A stretch of DNA of 5,626 bases, taken from positions 1 to 5,626 of the forward strand of contig DAOWJU010000315.1 in NCBI GenBank assembly GCA_030640215.1, in the 5' to 3' direction. The position numbers and the translations under genes are program-made. The notes below the pieces were generated by a model. That model made no database searches and had not been told where the DNA came from. It saw only the letters and a program-made list of their open reading frames with translations. Shown in pieces: positions 1 to 5,626 of this stretch. The stretch's first letter is position 1, and each line of letters opens with the position of its first letter. Origin of the DNA: Desulfuromonadales bacterium (GTDB taxonomy: Bacteria > Desulfobacterota > Desulfuromonadia > Desulfuromonadales > BM103).

Positions 1-12
1 CACAGCAAAACT

Positions 13-45
13 AAAGCACCCTCAGTCGATGACCGGGGGTGCTTT
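13..45. terminator. Symmetric rho-independent terminator-like hairpin
   Basis: AAAGCACCC (13-21) pairs perfectly with GGGTGCTTT (37-45). T22-G36 and C23-G35 can extend the stem, and GTC/GAC inside the loop can add a small upper stem. Read on the plus strand the hairpin is followed by TTTATT. Read on the minus strand it is followed by TTTAGTTTT. It could therefore end a gene lying left of the window on the plus strand, the chemoreceptor operon on the minus strand, or both. It is about 195 nt beyond the chemoreceptor stop codon, so the operon would have a long 3' untranslated region. Neither T-tract is perfect. Confidence 0.65.
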
Positions 46-240
46 ATTGCGTAGCGTGTAGATCATGGTGGTCGCCGTACCACTAAAAAAAATCAAGACT
101 ATGGGAAAATACCCCACTTTCGCGAAGCGAAAGTCGAGCTTAAGCGAGATGGCTTGCCACGGGGAATTTTATTGTTCTTTCAGAATTTCATAGACAACCA
201 CGAAGCTGAACTCACGCCGTGTTGATAATTCTACCGACTG
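46..240. other. Non-coding spacer downstream of the chemoreceptor gene
   Basis: I see no credible gene here. Apart from the 106-170 element it contains a small hairpin, GTGGT (68-72) with ACCAC (79-83), followed by an A-run at 85-92. An A-run after a stem on the plus strand gives a terminator in neither direction. A GCTTAAGC palindrome (138-145) lies inside the structured element. Confidence 0.6.
106..170. repeat. Compact structured palindromic element, possible REP/MITE-like repeat
   Basis: An outer imperfect inverted repeat pairs AAAAT-A-CCCC (106-115) with GGGG-A-ATTTT (161-170): 9 of 10 positions pair, with one A/A mismatch. Inside it is a perfect 8-bp hairpin, ACTTTCGC (116-123) with GCGAAAGT (127-134) around a GAA loop. 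A second weak arm, AAGC (142-145) with GCTT (152-155), follows. The whole folds as a three-way junction in a non-coding spacer downstream of the chemoreceptor gene. No transposase is nearby. It may be a dispersed palindromic repeat, a small non-autonomous element, or a structured 3' UTR. Copy number elsewhere cannot be judged from one window. Confidence 0.45.
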
Positions 241-2010
241 CTAGAAGCTTTCAAATTCCTGATCAAGCTCATCAGCACGAGCTTGATTGTCTTGCCTGTT
301 GCGAGGTATAGACAGGATTTTTTGCGGCGGAGAGTTGTTTGTGTGGGCCTGTGGTGCAGATATTGATGTCGGCTGTGCATTTGCACCTTCAGCTATTTGA
401 AAAAATGCCATCATCTGTTCCATGTGGCCAGCCTGTTCAGCAAGCTCCTGTGCTGTTGATGACATCTCTTCCGCAGCAGCAGTGTTTTGTTGCGTCACCT
501 TGTCGAGTTGCATGATCGACTTGTTGATCTGCTCTGCGCCGACGTCCTGTTCCTGAGTGGCGGCATTAATTTCCTCCACCAGTTCCGCAGTTTTTTGGAT
601 CTGCGGGACAATCTCTTCGAGCATTTTACCAGCTTGCTCAGCGGTCTCAATACTACTACGTGAGACATCACTGATCTCACCCGCTGCATTCTGACTGCGC
701 TCGGCTAATTTGCGGACTTCAGCAGCAACAACGGCGAAACCTTTGCCATGTTCTCCAGCTCGTGCAGCTTCAATGGCGGCATTAAGCGCCAAAAGATTGG
801 TCTGCCGGGCGATCTCTTCAACCACCTGAATCCGCTCGGTAATATTGCGCATGGCGGCAACAGTTTTGACCACCGATTCACCACCTTCCAGTGCGTTGCT
901 GGCAGCTGTTTTTGCCAGCTTGGCAGTCTCAGCGGAATTCAAGGCGTTCTGACGAATGTTTGCTGCCATTTCTTCAATCGATGAAGATGCCATTTGTGCA
1001 GCAGCCGCCTGCTCGCTGGACCCCTCCGACATCTGCTGTGCCGAAGAGCTAACGACTTGACTGCCGGTCGAGACTCCGGAGGCTGAAAAACGCACCGAGC
1101 CTGAAACCTCGGTCAACTTTTCGACCATCTCAGCTAACGCGTACATCATTTCATCTTTGTCTGAACGTGTTTCAACCTGGACATTGAGGTCCCCCAGGGC
1201 GATCTTTTTTGCCAGGGCCGTGACTTCGTGCAGAGAGGTAGTCAACAGATTCATGGCCCGTGACATTTCACTCAGTTCATCACGCCCTTTTACTTCCAGT
1301 TTCGTCGTCAAGTCACCCTCACTCAAAGCTTGAGCGAGCGCCTTGTTCTGATTGAGCGGTCTGACAATGGTGCGAGAAAACCATAGGTAAATAGCCACAC
1401 AGAGGAAGATAAGGCCGACGATTGCCATAATGACAGTCTGCGAAACCATCTTGTCAGTCGCCTTACTGTTGGCTATCTCGGTTTCGAGGACCAGACCCTG
1501 AAGCCGTCTTTCCATGTCAACGATTTCGGTATTAACGGATGTTGTACTCAATCCGAGCTCAATGTGACCGACAACTTCGGCAACACCATCTTGCTCAACC
1601 ACGAGATCTTTGCGAATCATCTGATCAGGTGTGGTTGTCACCTCGGAAGTGTTGTAAGGGTTGCCATCCTGATCATAAAAATTGACCGAGACAATATCTT
1701 TATCAAGCTCAGCATTAACCGCCATCTTGCTAAGACTTTCAAAGTCATAATTGAAAATCATATTGACCGCAGTTTGTGCCATCAGGGTGGCAAGTAACTC
1801 CCCCTTCTCCACCAGGTTGTTATACAGAAGTACTTGCTGACGACCACCTTCTTCCTCTAACAGTGTGCTTACGTTCTCGGCTTGACTCTCCTGCTGATTT
1901 TTGGTCGTCATGATGGTGCCAACTGCAATAGCAGTCAGCATAGCTGCAGTAATCACCACAACCAGAGCCAGGAACTTACCGGTAATACCTGTCATACCTA
2001 AACGTTTCAT
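241..2010 (-). CDS. Methyl-accepting chemotaxis protein with periplasmic sensor domain
   Basis: This is a 589-residue transmembrane chemoreceptor that should signal to CheA/CheW at the inner membrane. TM1 is about residues 13-35, a periplasmic sensor region follows at about 36-190, and TM2 at about 191-211. The sensor has a single-Cache-like hairpin around [10 protein letters not shown] (110-119); that fold assignment is tentative. HAMP follows TM2 (about 212-264), and a second HAMP-like unit (about 265-315, GDL and DE motifs) comes next. The conserved cytoplasmic hairpin tip is at about 398-439 ([20 protein letters not shown] at 401-420). Likely methylation pairs are E346-E347 in SSIEEMAA and E514-E515 in AAEEMSS. 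A polar linker (about 541-580) ends in EFESF, which fits the x-[FWHY]-x-x-[FWHY] C-terminal CheR-tether pentapeptide. A purine-rich RBS (GGGGGGAG) sits about 6 nt before ATG. It is the last gene of the operon, 23 nt after the rhodanese gene. The ligand is unknown. Confidence 0.96.
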   Translation of the reverse strand: MKRLGMTGITGKFLALVVVITAAMLTAIAVGTIMTTKNQQESQAENVSTLLEEEGGRQQVLLYNNLVEKGELLATLMAQTAVNMIFNYDFESLSKMAVNAELDKDIVSVNFYDQDGNPYNTSEVTTTPDQMIRKDLVVEQDGVAEVVGHIELGLSTTSVNTEIVDMERRLQGLVLETEIANSKATDKMVSQTVIMAIVGLIFLCVAIYLWFSRTIVRPLNQNKALAQALSEGDLTTKLEVKGRDELSEMSRAMNLLTTSLHEVTALAKKIALGDLNVQVETRSDKDEMMYALAEMVEKLTEVSGSVRFSASGVSTGSQVVSSSAQQMSEGSSEQAAAAQMASSSIEEMAANIRQNALNSAETAKLAKTAASNALEGGESVVKTVAAMRNITERIQVVEEIARQTNLLALNAAIEAARAGEHGKGFAVVAAEVRKLAERSQNAAGEISDVSRSSIETAEQAGKMLEEIVPQIQKTAELVEEINAATQEQDVGAEQINKSIMQLDKVTQQNTAAAEEMSSTAQELAEQAGHMEQMMAFFQIAEGANAQPTSISAPQAHTNNSPPQKILSIPRNRQDNQARADELDQEFESF

Positions 2011-2033
2011 GGATTCTCCCCCCGGAGGATATG

Positions 2034-2849
2034 TTACTTAACAGCAACGGCATCGGCAGCACTTAAGACGCCCTTAGCCAGGAAGTAATAATCACTATAG
2101 CCACCATCTTCAAGATGATACTGCAGCCAACGAACCTGCTTGCCCACGGCATCAAAGATCAGTAACTGCTTGTTCTTGAATTCACCCTTCTTGACCAGGC
2201 TGACCAGACGGTCCATAGGGATGTTGCGAATACCTTTCAGCTCGACATTCTTGTTCTGAGGCAATGTGGAGTCTTTGGCGCGCTGGAAGGGGTCGCGTAA
2301 ATCAATGACCATGGCGTTCTTTCCTGCAGCCTTAGCTTTAAAGTCGGCAAACTCAATTTTATGGGCATTCAGATCCGCTTTGCTGATCAATTTATCGGTG
2401 CTGACAGGAGTCTGGCCAAGCAGGGTCGCCTTATCTGAATAGGTGCTGGCCCACTCGAAGATCCCTGCATCGAAGCAGTAGATATTTTGGAAATCTGCGC
2501 CCAGTGCTTTCTTTGCCGCTTTATAACTCTTGGCACAGGTGTGGCCGTTACAGTAGAAGGCAATGTCGGTGGTATCATCTTTGGCGCGAGTCTTCTCCAG
2601 GGAGGTGAGGAAATCACCTTTAGTAACAGGTAGGTTCAGCGCTTTATTGACATGAATGACATCAAATTCTTCCTTGGAACGAACATCTATGATTATTGTG
2701 CTGTCATAGTCCTGGTTGAGTTGCTCCAGGGTGATGGGCTTGACATTAGGGTACTTCTCCCGCAAAGGGAAATCGCCGCTGGCCAGTGCCGAACTGACAG
2801 AAACAAGCAGTACCATGGCGACAATTGATAGATTGATCAGGGCTTTCAT
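2034..2849 (-). CDS. Exported tandem rhodanese-domain protein
   Basis: This 271-residue protein begins with a Sec signal peptide: K2, a hydrophobic core at about 4-20, and an ALA cleavage site at 21-23, so it is probably periplasmic. The first rhodanese domain (about 37-140) has the usual [11 protein letters not shown] strand (52-62) and an active loop YCNGHTC, with candidate catalytic Cys100. Rhodaneses carry sulfane sulfur as a persulfide on that Cys. Cys105 lies in the same loop and Cys125 lies later. The second domain (about 160-271) keeps the fold signature [11 protein letters not shown] (181-191), but the catalytic position appears to be Asp233 in IFDAVGKQ, so it is probably inactive, used for structure or binding. 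The start is well fixed by a strong GAGGAGG RBS 6 nt before ATG. It lies between the receiver and chemoreceptor genes, which suggests a sensory or redox role rather than detoxification alone; that is inference. Substrate unknown. Confidence 0.9.
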   Translation of the reverse strand: MKALINLSIVAMVLLVSVSSALASGDFPLREKYPNVKPITLEQLNQDYDSTIIIDVRSKEEFDVIHVNKALNLPVTKGDFLTSLEKTRAKDDTTDIAFYCNGHTCAKSYKAAKKALGADFQNIYCFDAGIFEWASTYSDKATLLGQTPVSTDKLISKADLNAHKIEFADFKAKAAGKNAMVIDLRDPFQRAKDSTLPQNKNVELKGIRNIPMDRLVSLVKKGEFKNKQLLIFDAVGKQVRWLQYHLEDGGYSDYYFLAKGVLSAADAVAVK

Positions 2850-2875
2850 AAACGTCCTCCTCAGGATTAAATAAT

Positions 2876-2896
2876 GACTTCGACAATTCGACAGTC
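2876..2896 (-). repeat. Intercistronic hairpin in the leader of the rhodanese gene
   Basis: In the 74-nt gap between the receiver and rhodanese genes, GACTTCGA (2876-2883) pairs with TCGA-C-AGTC (2888-2896), leaving a 4-nt loop and one bulged C. The same stretch contains a near-perfect tandem octamer, TTCGACAA then TTCGACAG (2879-2894). The following minus-strand sequence is only moderately T-rich (ATTATTTAAT), so it is not a convincing terminator. It could attenuate transcription or mark an RNA processing site that makes the three genes express at different levels. Confidence 0.35.
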
Positions 2897-2923
2897 AGTC
2901 TATTTTGCATTAAGGATTTGGAT

Positions 2924-3301
2924 TCAGGCAGGTAGTACCATCTGCACGACAGCAAGCAGTTTTTCGGGACTGAACGGTTTGTTCAACCAGCAGGAAGCAC
3001 CGGCGGCTTTGCCCTCTTTCTTGATGTCGGCCTGGTTTTCGTTGGTAAGCATCATGATGGGCTTAAAACGGTAGCCTGGTTGCTGTCTAACCTCACGAAT
3101 CAGTTCAATGCCGTTCATGTTTGGCATGTTGAGGTCTGTCAGAACCATATCGATGTGATTTTCAGGAGTGTTTGAGATTTTCTTTTTTGCTTCAACCCCA
3201 TCGGAAGCCAGCATAACGCGGTAGCCAGCTCCCTCTAAGGTTGTCCGCAGGACTTCTCGAACAGTTGCCGAATCATCTACGGCAAGTACAGTCTTTTTCA
3301 T
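2924..3301 (-). CDS. CheY-like single-domain response regulator
   Basis: This 125-residue protein is a lone receiver domain with no output domain. The acidic pocket is D9-D10, and the expected phospho-acceptor is D56 in LTDLNMPNMNG. T86 (MMLTNE) and K108 (NKPF) complete the conserved set. The aromatic switch position, three residues before K108, is Trp105 instead of the common Tyr or Phe. Length and motifs match CheY-type proteins that take phosphate from a chemotaxis CheA histidine kinase and act on the flagellar motor or another target. No kinase gene is in the window, so its phospho-donor must be encoded elsewhere. A G-rich Shine-Dalgarno region (GGGGGGTAGGGA) directly precedes ATG. It is the first gene of the putative three-gene operon, read from the sigma-54-type promoter upstream. 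Confidence 0.95.
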   Translation of the reverse strand: MKKTVLAVDDSATVREVLRTTLEGAGYRVMLASDGVEAKKKISNTPENHIDMVLTDLNMPNMNGIELIREVRQQPGYRFKPIMMLTNENQADIKKEGKAAGASCWLNKPFSPEKLLAVVQMVLPA

Positions 3302-3353
3302 TCCCTACCCCCCAGGTCAAAAATGATAAGCATTAATTTACAAGTGCGAGCTG

Positions 3354-3370
3354 TTGCAAATAGGGCGCCA
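3354..3370 (-). promoter_or_regulatory. Predicted sigma-54 (-24/-12) promoter of the chemotaxis operon
   Basis: On the minus strand the sequence reads TGGCGC-CCTAT-TTGCAA. The known RpoN consensus is TGGCAC-N5-TTGCA. There is one mismatch in the -24 box and none in the -12 box, and exactly 10 nt separate the GG (3369-3368) from the GC (3357-3356), the invariant spacing. Transcription would start near position 3344, giving a leader of about 43 nt before the receiver ATG at 3301. This implies control by RpoN and an ATP-dependent enhancer-binding activator, as for many motility genes. Confidence 0.7.
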
Positions 3371-3720
3371 AACAATCGCAATTAATCCCGCCAGTTAGCT
3401 TGTAGCCTACCCGTGGAAGATTAGCCACCTTTAAACATAATACGCCAACTTAGCGAATTGATTAAAAATATTATTTAAAAGGGTCTCATGGCCACTACTT
3501 CGACATGGAGTTTTTTTGATTAGAATTCTTACAGGCTTGAGGCTAGGATCGAGCATTTGTGAAGAGTAGACGACAGTGACTGGTTTATTGGCAGTGGGGC
3601 CACCTCTCAAAAACTGTGGTTTCGTGGAAGTATAGTTTTTGGGTTGAATCGATAAGCTTCAGTTGTTTTACACCCATTCTATGGTTAACTTCGATGATAA
3701 CTCTTCGAATGAAAGATTCC
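3371..3720. promoter_or_regulatory. Divergent intergenic regulatory region without a gene
   Basis: No credible coding sequence is visible in this gap between the chemotaxis operon and lhgO. It should carry activator sites for the sigma-54 promoter and the lhgO promoter. Visible candidates are the dyads GTGG-N8-CCAC (3413-3428) and GTGG-GG-CCAC (3594-3603), an AT-rich palindrome at 3462-3478, and a T-run at 3511-3517. I could not settle on a sigma-70 promoter for lhgO: partial matches such as TTGAAT (3644-3649) and TTTACA (3667-3672) lack a good partner box. None of these sites can be assigned to a named regulator. Confidence 0.5.
3462..3478. repeat. AT-rich palindrome in the divergent promoter region
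   Basis: TTAAA (3462-3466) and TTTAA (3474-3478) form the outer arms, with A3468/T3472 pairing further in. The site is 17 bp of pure A/T, roughly 90-110 bp upstream of the sigma-54 promoter. This could be a DNA-bending, melting or protein-binding site. An IHF-like core with one mismatch (minus-strand AATCAATTCGCTA) overlaps its left edge. Confidence 0.3.
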
Positions 3721-4932
3721 ATGATTATGAGTACATCAGCTGACGTGGCTATTATCGGAGGAGGAATCGTCGGGTGCGCCACCGCCTTGGCAATCACCTC
3801 ACGCAACCCCGGCCTGAAAATCGTCCTTTTCGAAAAAGAAGCACAGCTGGCGAGTCATCAGACTGGTCACAACAGCGGCGTAATCCATGCTGGGCTCTAC
3901 TACCGGCCAGGTTCCCTCAAAGCGGCCACCTGTGCCTCCGGACGGGAGGCTCTTTATAACTTCTGCGCCGAGCACGACATCCCACACCAGCGCTGCGGAA
4001 AAGTTGTTATTGCTGTTGACGAAACGGAACTTTTAGCGCTTGACGAACTCGAACGTCGAGGTAAGGCCAACGGTCTGGATGGACTTCTACGGCTAACCGC
4101 TTCCGAATTGAAGGAGCGTGAACCACACATCCGGGGGATCGCTGGCCTGTTCGTGCCGCAGACCGGAATCGTCGATTACGTACGCGTCGCGAATAAAATG
4201 GCCGAAATATTTCAGTCGCACGGTGGAATCATTCATCTTGGTACGCAGATCACACAAGTAACCAGCGGGCATGATCGCTACCTGCTCCATGCCGCTCGTA
4301 ATACCTTCCAGGCCCGCGCTCTGGTTAACTGTGCCGGACTGCATGCGGACCGGGTCGCCCGTTCGGCTGGCTTGCACCCGAACTTACAAATAGTCCCCTT
4401 CCGCGGCGAATACTATGAATTCAAGCCAGAAAGCTGTGGCCTTGTGAAGCACCTCATTTACCCGGTCCCCGATCCGCAGATGCCATTTCTCGGTGTACAC
4501 TTTACGCGCATGATCGACGGGACCGTCGAAGCTGGCCCCAACGCAGTACTGGCTTGGAAGCGAGAGGGGTACAACCGAAGTGACATCTCTCTAAGAGATC
4601 TGGTTGACACGCTCACCTTTGGCGGTTTCTGGAAGCTATCCGCTCGCTTCTGGCACGTGGGCATCAAGGAGTATGGCCGCTCTTTTTCGAAAAAGCTGTT
4701 CGTCAAAAGCCTGCAGCGCCTCATGCCGGAAATCAGGGATAAAGATCTGGTTCCCGGAGGCAGTGGCGTGCGTGCCCAGGCGGTCGATAGAGAAGGACGC
4801 ATGATCGATGATTTCTGCATCCAGACCGAGGGACGCATGGTTCATGTCCTTAACGCCCCGTCACCAGCGGCGACTGCATCTTTGAGCATCGGGGAGCACA
4901 TCGCTGACAGGGCAATGGAGTTGTTAGCATGA
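3721..4932 (+). CDS. lhgO: L-2-hydroxyglutarate oxidase (FAD-dependent)
   Basis: This enzyme oxidises L-2-hydroxyglutarate to 2-oxoglutarate. In E. coli, LhgO passes the electrons to the membrane quinone pool. With the start at 3721 the protein has 403 residues, near the family size. It opens with a Rossmann FAD site, IIGGGIVG (11-18), and ribose-binding E38 in LFEKE. The family signature HQTGHNSGVIHAGLYY follows (46-61). Other conserved blocks are PFRGEYYEF (226-234), YPVPDPQMPFLGVHFTRMID (247-266), GPNAVLA (272-278), GVRAQAV (349-355) and NAPSPAATASLSIG (378-391). All match the E. coli protein as I remember it. The reading frame is open back to 3616, but those extra residues resemble nothing in the family. 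ATG 3721 has a weak GAAAG 5 nt upstream; ATG 3727 (401 residues) is an equally fair start. No partner gene follows on this strand. Confidence 0.95.
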   Translation: MIMSTSADVAIIGGGIVGCATALAITSRNPGLKIVLFEKEAQLASHQTGHNSGVIHAGLYYRPGSLKAATCASGREALYNFCAEHDIPHQRCGKVVIAVDETELLALDELERRGKANGLDGLLRLTASELKEREPHIRGIAGLFVPQTGIVDYVRVANKMAEIFQSHGGIIHLGTQITQVTSGHDRYLLHAARNTFQARALVNCAGLHADRVARSAGLHPNLQIVPFRGEYYEFKPESCGLVKHLIYPVPDPQMPFLGVHFTRMIDGTVEAGPNAVLAWKREGYNRSDISLRDLVDTLTFGGFWKLSARFWHVGIKEYGRSFSKKLFVKSLQRLMPEIRDKDLVPGGSGVRAQAVDREGRMIDDFCIQTEGRMVHVLNAPSPAATASLSIGEHIADRAMELLA

Positions 4933-5005
4933 ATTGCCGCTGCAATTGCCGTAAACATGAACCGATCAGCTGATTTCGCAGTAGCTTTTGAAGTCTGACA
5001 GTCTC
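4933..5005. other. Convergent gap between lhgO and the hydrogenase gene
   Basis: Two genes end face to face across 73 nt. The gap holds a direct repeat AATTGCCG (4932-4939 and 4944-4951), a GCAATTGC palindrome (4942-4949) and a perfect ATCAGCTGAT palindrome (4965-4974) followed by only a short T-run. No strong rho-independent terminator is visible for either gene. Confidence 0.5.
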
Positions 5006-5626
5006 CTAAAACCTTGCGACCGGCAAAAGATGCACAGCACAGGAGATGCAAGGGTCATAGGCACGCACGATTCGTTCCGCCCCGTTTATCAAACGAGTAT
5101 GATCCCTTTCATCAATCAGGTCCGCCATCACCTGGGCCGCCATCACTCGCTGATTGATCGAAGTCGGCGTCACGATGTCGGCTGCCACAACCATGCCCCA
5201 TTCATCAATGACATAGTGGTGAACCAGCAAACCGCGCGGGGCCTCAGTCATAGCGGTGCCGGTGCCGCCACCGACATGTGCCGGAACGCTGCGCAACGGT
5301 TGATTGCAGTCGACCGCATGCAGGGTTTCAAGCAATTGGCCGACCCGCTGTAACGCCCAACTGACTTCACTGACCTGAGCAACGTTGTTCCCATGGATAC
5401 CAAGCTCATCCCCTGGAGGATCGCTTCCTGCCCACCTCCGGGCAACAAGTCGGGCTCGTGCCAGAGCGCCGGTCAAAAAGGGGCCTGAAGCACCAGCAGC
5501 ATCCATGGCGTATGAATCCGACCGGGCCTGCTCGCCGAGTAGTTGAGCATAACCGGCAGCTGTTACACTGTTTCCTTGCTCATGTAACAAGCGATCACCA
5601 CACAGAGTAAACGCCTCCGGCATCTC
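5006..5626 (-). CDS. [NiFe] hydrogenase large subunit, C-terminal part (group 3 type)
   Basis: This is the C-terminal portion, about 206 residues, of the catalytic subunit that binds the NiFe(CN)2CO site for H2 oxidation or formation. The frame stays open through the right edge, so the gene's start lies outside the window; the ATG at 5623 is internal. The motif TEAPRGLLVHHY and the terminal VRAYDPCISCAVH are diagnostic. The two cysteines of CISC are the C-terminal pair of Ni/Fe ligands, and the His ends the mature chain. The sequence style (VRAYDPCISC, no long tail) fits cytoplasmic group 3 enzymes, the 3b sulfhydrogenase or 3c Mvh-like types, better than membrane-bound group 1. That subgroup call is inferred. 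Only LLPVARF follows the His, a 7-residue tail expected to be cut by a maturation endopeptidase. No protease gene follows downstream, and the gene seems to be the last of its operon. Family members are usually above 400 residues. Confidence 0.93.
   Translation of the reverse strand, partial: EMPEAFTLCGDRLLHEQGNSVTAAGYAQLLGEQARSDSYAMDAAGASGPFLTGALARARLVARRWAGSDPPGDELGIHGNNVAQVSEVSWALQRVGQLLETLHAVDCNQPLRSVPAHVGGGTGTAMTEAPRGLLVHHYVIDEWGMVVAADIVTPTSINQRVMAAQVMADLIDERDHTRLINGAERIVRAYDPCISCAVHLLPVARF

Noticed and set aside
66..92. Terminator formed by the GTGGT/ACCAC hairpin
   Set aside because: The homopolymer run is A on the plus strand after the stem, so neither strand gives stem followed by U-tract.
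106..170. Cyclic-di-GMP (GEMM) or other known riboswitch
   Set aside because: The conserved GEMM sequence blocks are absent, and the element is downstream of a gene and not in front of one.
748..984. Plus-strand open frame antisense to the chemoreceptor
   Set aside because: It is a shadow of the conserved signalling domain on the other strand, without an RBS or similarity to any family.
3485..3517. Possible plus-strand terminator or small RNA end (bulged CTCATG/CATGGAG stem followed by seven T)
   Set aside because: The stem is short and bulged with a 13-nt loop, and no gene or promoter lies upstream on that strand within the window.
3644..3672. Sigma-70 promoter for lhgO (TTGAAT with TTTACA)
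   Set aside because: The second box is far from TATAAT; several equally weak matches occur in this AT-rich stretch.
3616..3720. Upstream extension of the lhgO frame by 35 residues
   Set aside because: The extra residues contain no family similarity, the FAD site normally lies within about ten residues of the start, and no RBS precedes the ATG at 3616.
4965..4974. ATCAGCTGAT palindrome as the lhgO terminator
   Set aside because: A 10-bp palindrome without a loop cannot form a normal terminator hairpin, and the T-run after it is only three long.
4988..5353. Plus-strand 121-residue open frame
   Set aside because: It is antisense to the hydrogenase large subunit, whose motifs are unmistakable, and it has no recognisable domain.

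Overview
The window looks like a piece of chromosome from an anaerobic, motile proteobacterium, most plausibly of the Desulfuromonadales/Geobacter type. This is an inference from gene content: a cytoplasmic-type [NiFe] hydrogenase, a chemoreceptor with an exported rhodanese, and a sigma-54-type promoter, in DNA of roughly balanced GC. No rRNA or other firm taxonomic marker is present. I see no tRNA, rRNA, CRISPR array, insertion sequence or transposase.

Left part (1-3301, minus strand). After an intergenic stretch with a symmetric terminator-like hairpin (13-45) and a compact structured palindromic element (106-170), three genes are read leftwards in the order CheY-like receiver (3301-2924), exported tandem rhodanese-domain protein (2849-2034), transmembrane methyl-accepting chemotaxis protein (2010-241). 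Gaps are 74 and 23 nt, which suggests one operon. A near-consensus sigma-54 (-24/-12) promoter, TGGCGC-N5-TTGCA with the required 10 nt between the GG and GC dinucleotides, lies about 50 bp upstream of the first gene. Together they look like a dedicated sensory unit: a receptor with a periplasmic domain, a secreted sulfur-transfer or sulfur-binding protein, and a single-domain response regulator. That the rhodanese feeds a sulfur or redox signal to the receptor is my inference and is the most interesting hypothesis here.

Middle (3302-3720). A 419-bp divergent intergenic region holds the sigma-54 promoter, an AT-rich palindrome and GTGG/CCAC dyads. I find no convincing gene in it.

Right part (3721-5626). 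On the plus strand lies an L-2-hydroxyglutarate oxidase (LhgO-type FAD enzyme), very similar over its whole length to the E. coli family as I know it. Convergent to it, with a 73-nt gap and no clear terminator, is the C-terminal part of a group 3 type [NiFe]-hydrogenase large subunit, cut by the right edge. It carries the DPCxxCxxH metal ligands and a very short tail of the kind removed by a maturation endopeptidase. The hydrogenase and LhgO are not co-transcribed, so their adjacency alone is no evidence of a shared pathway.
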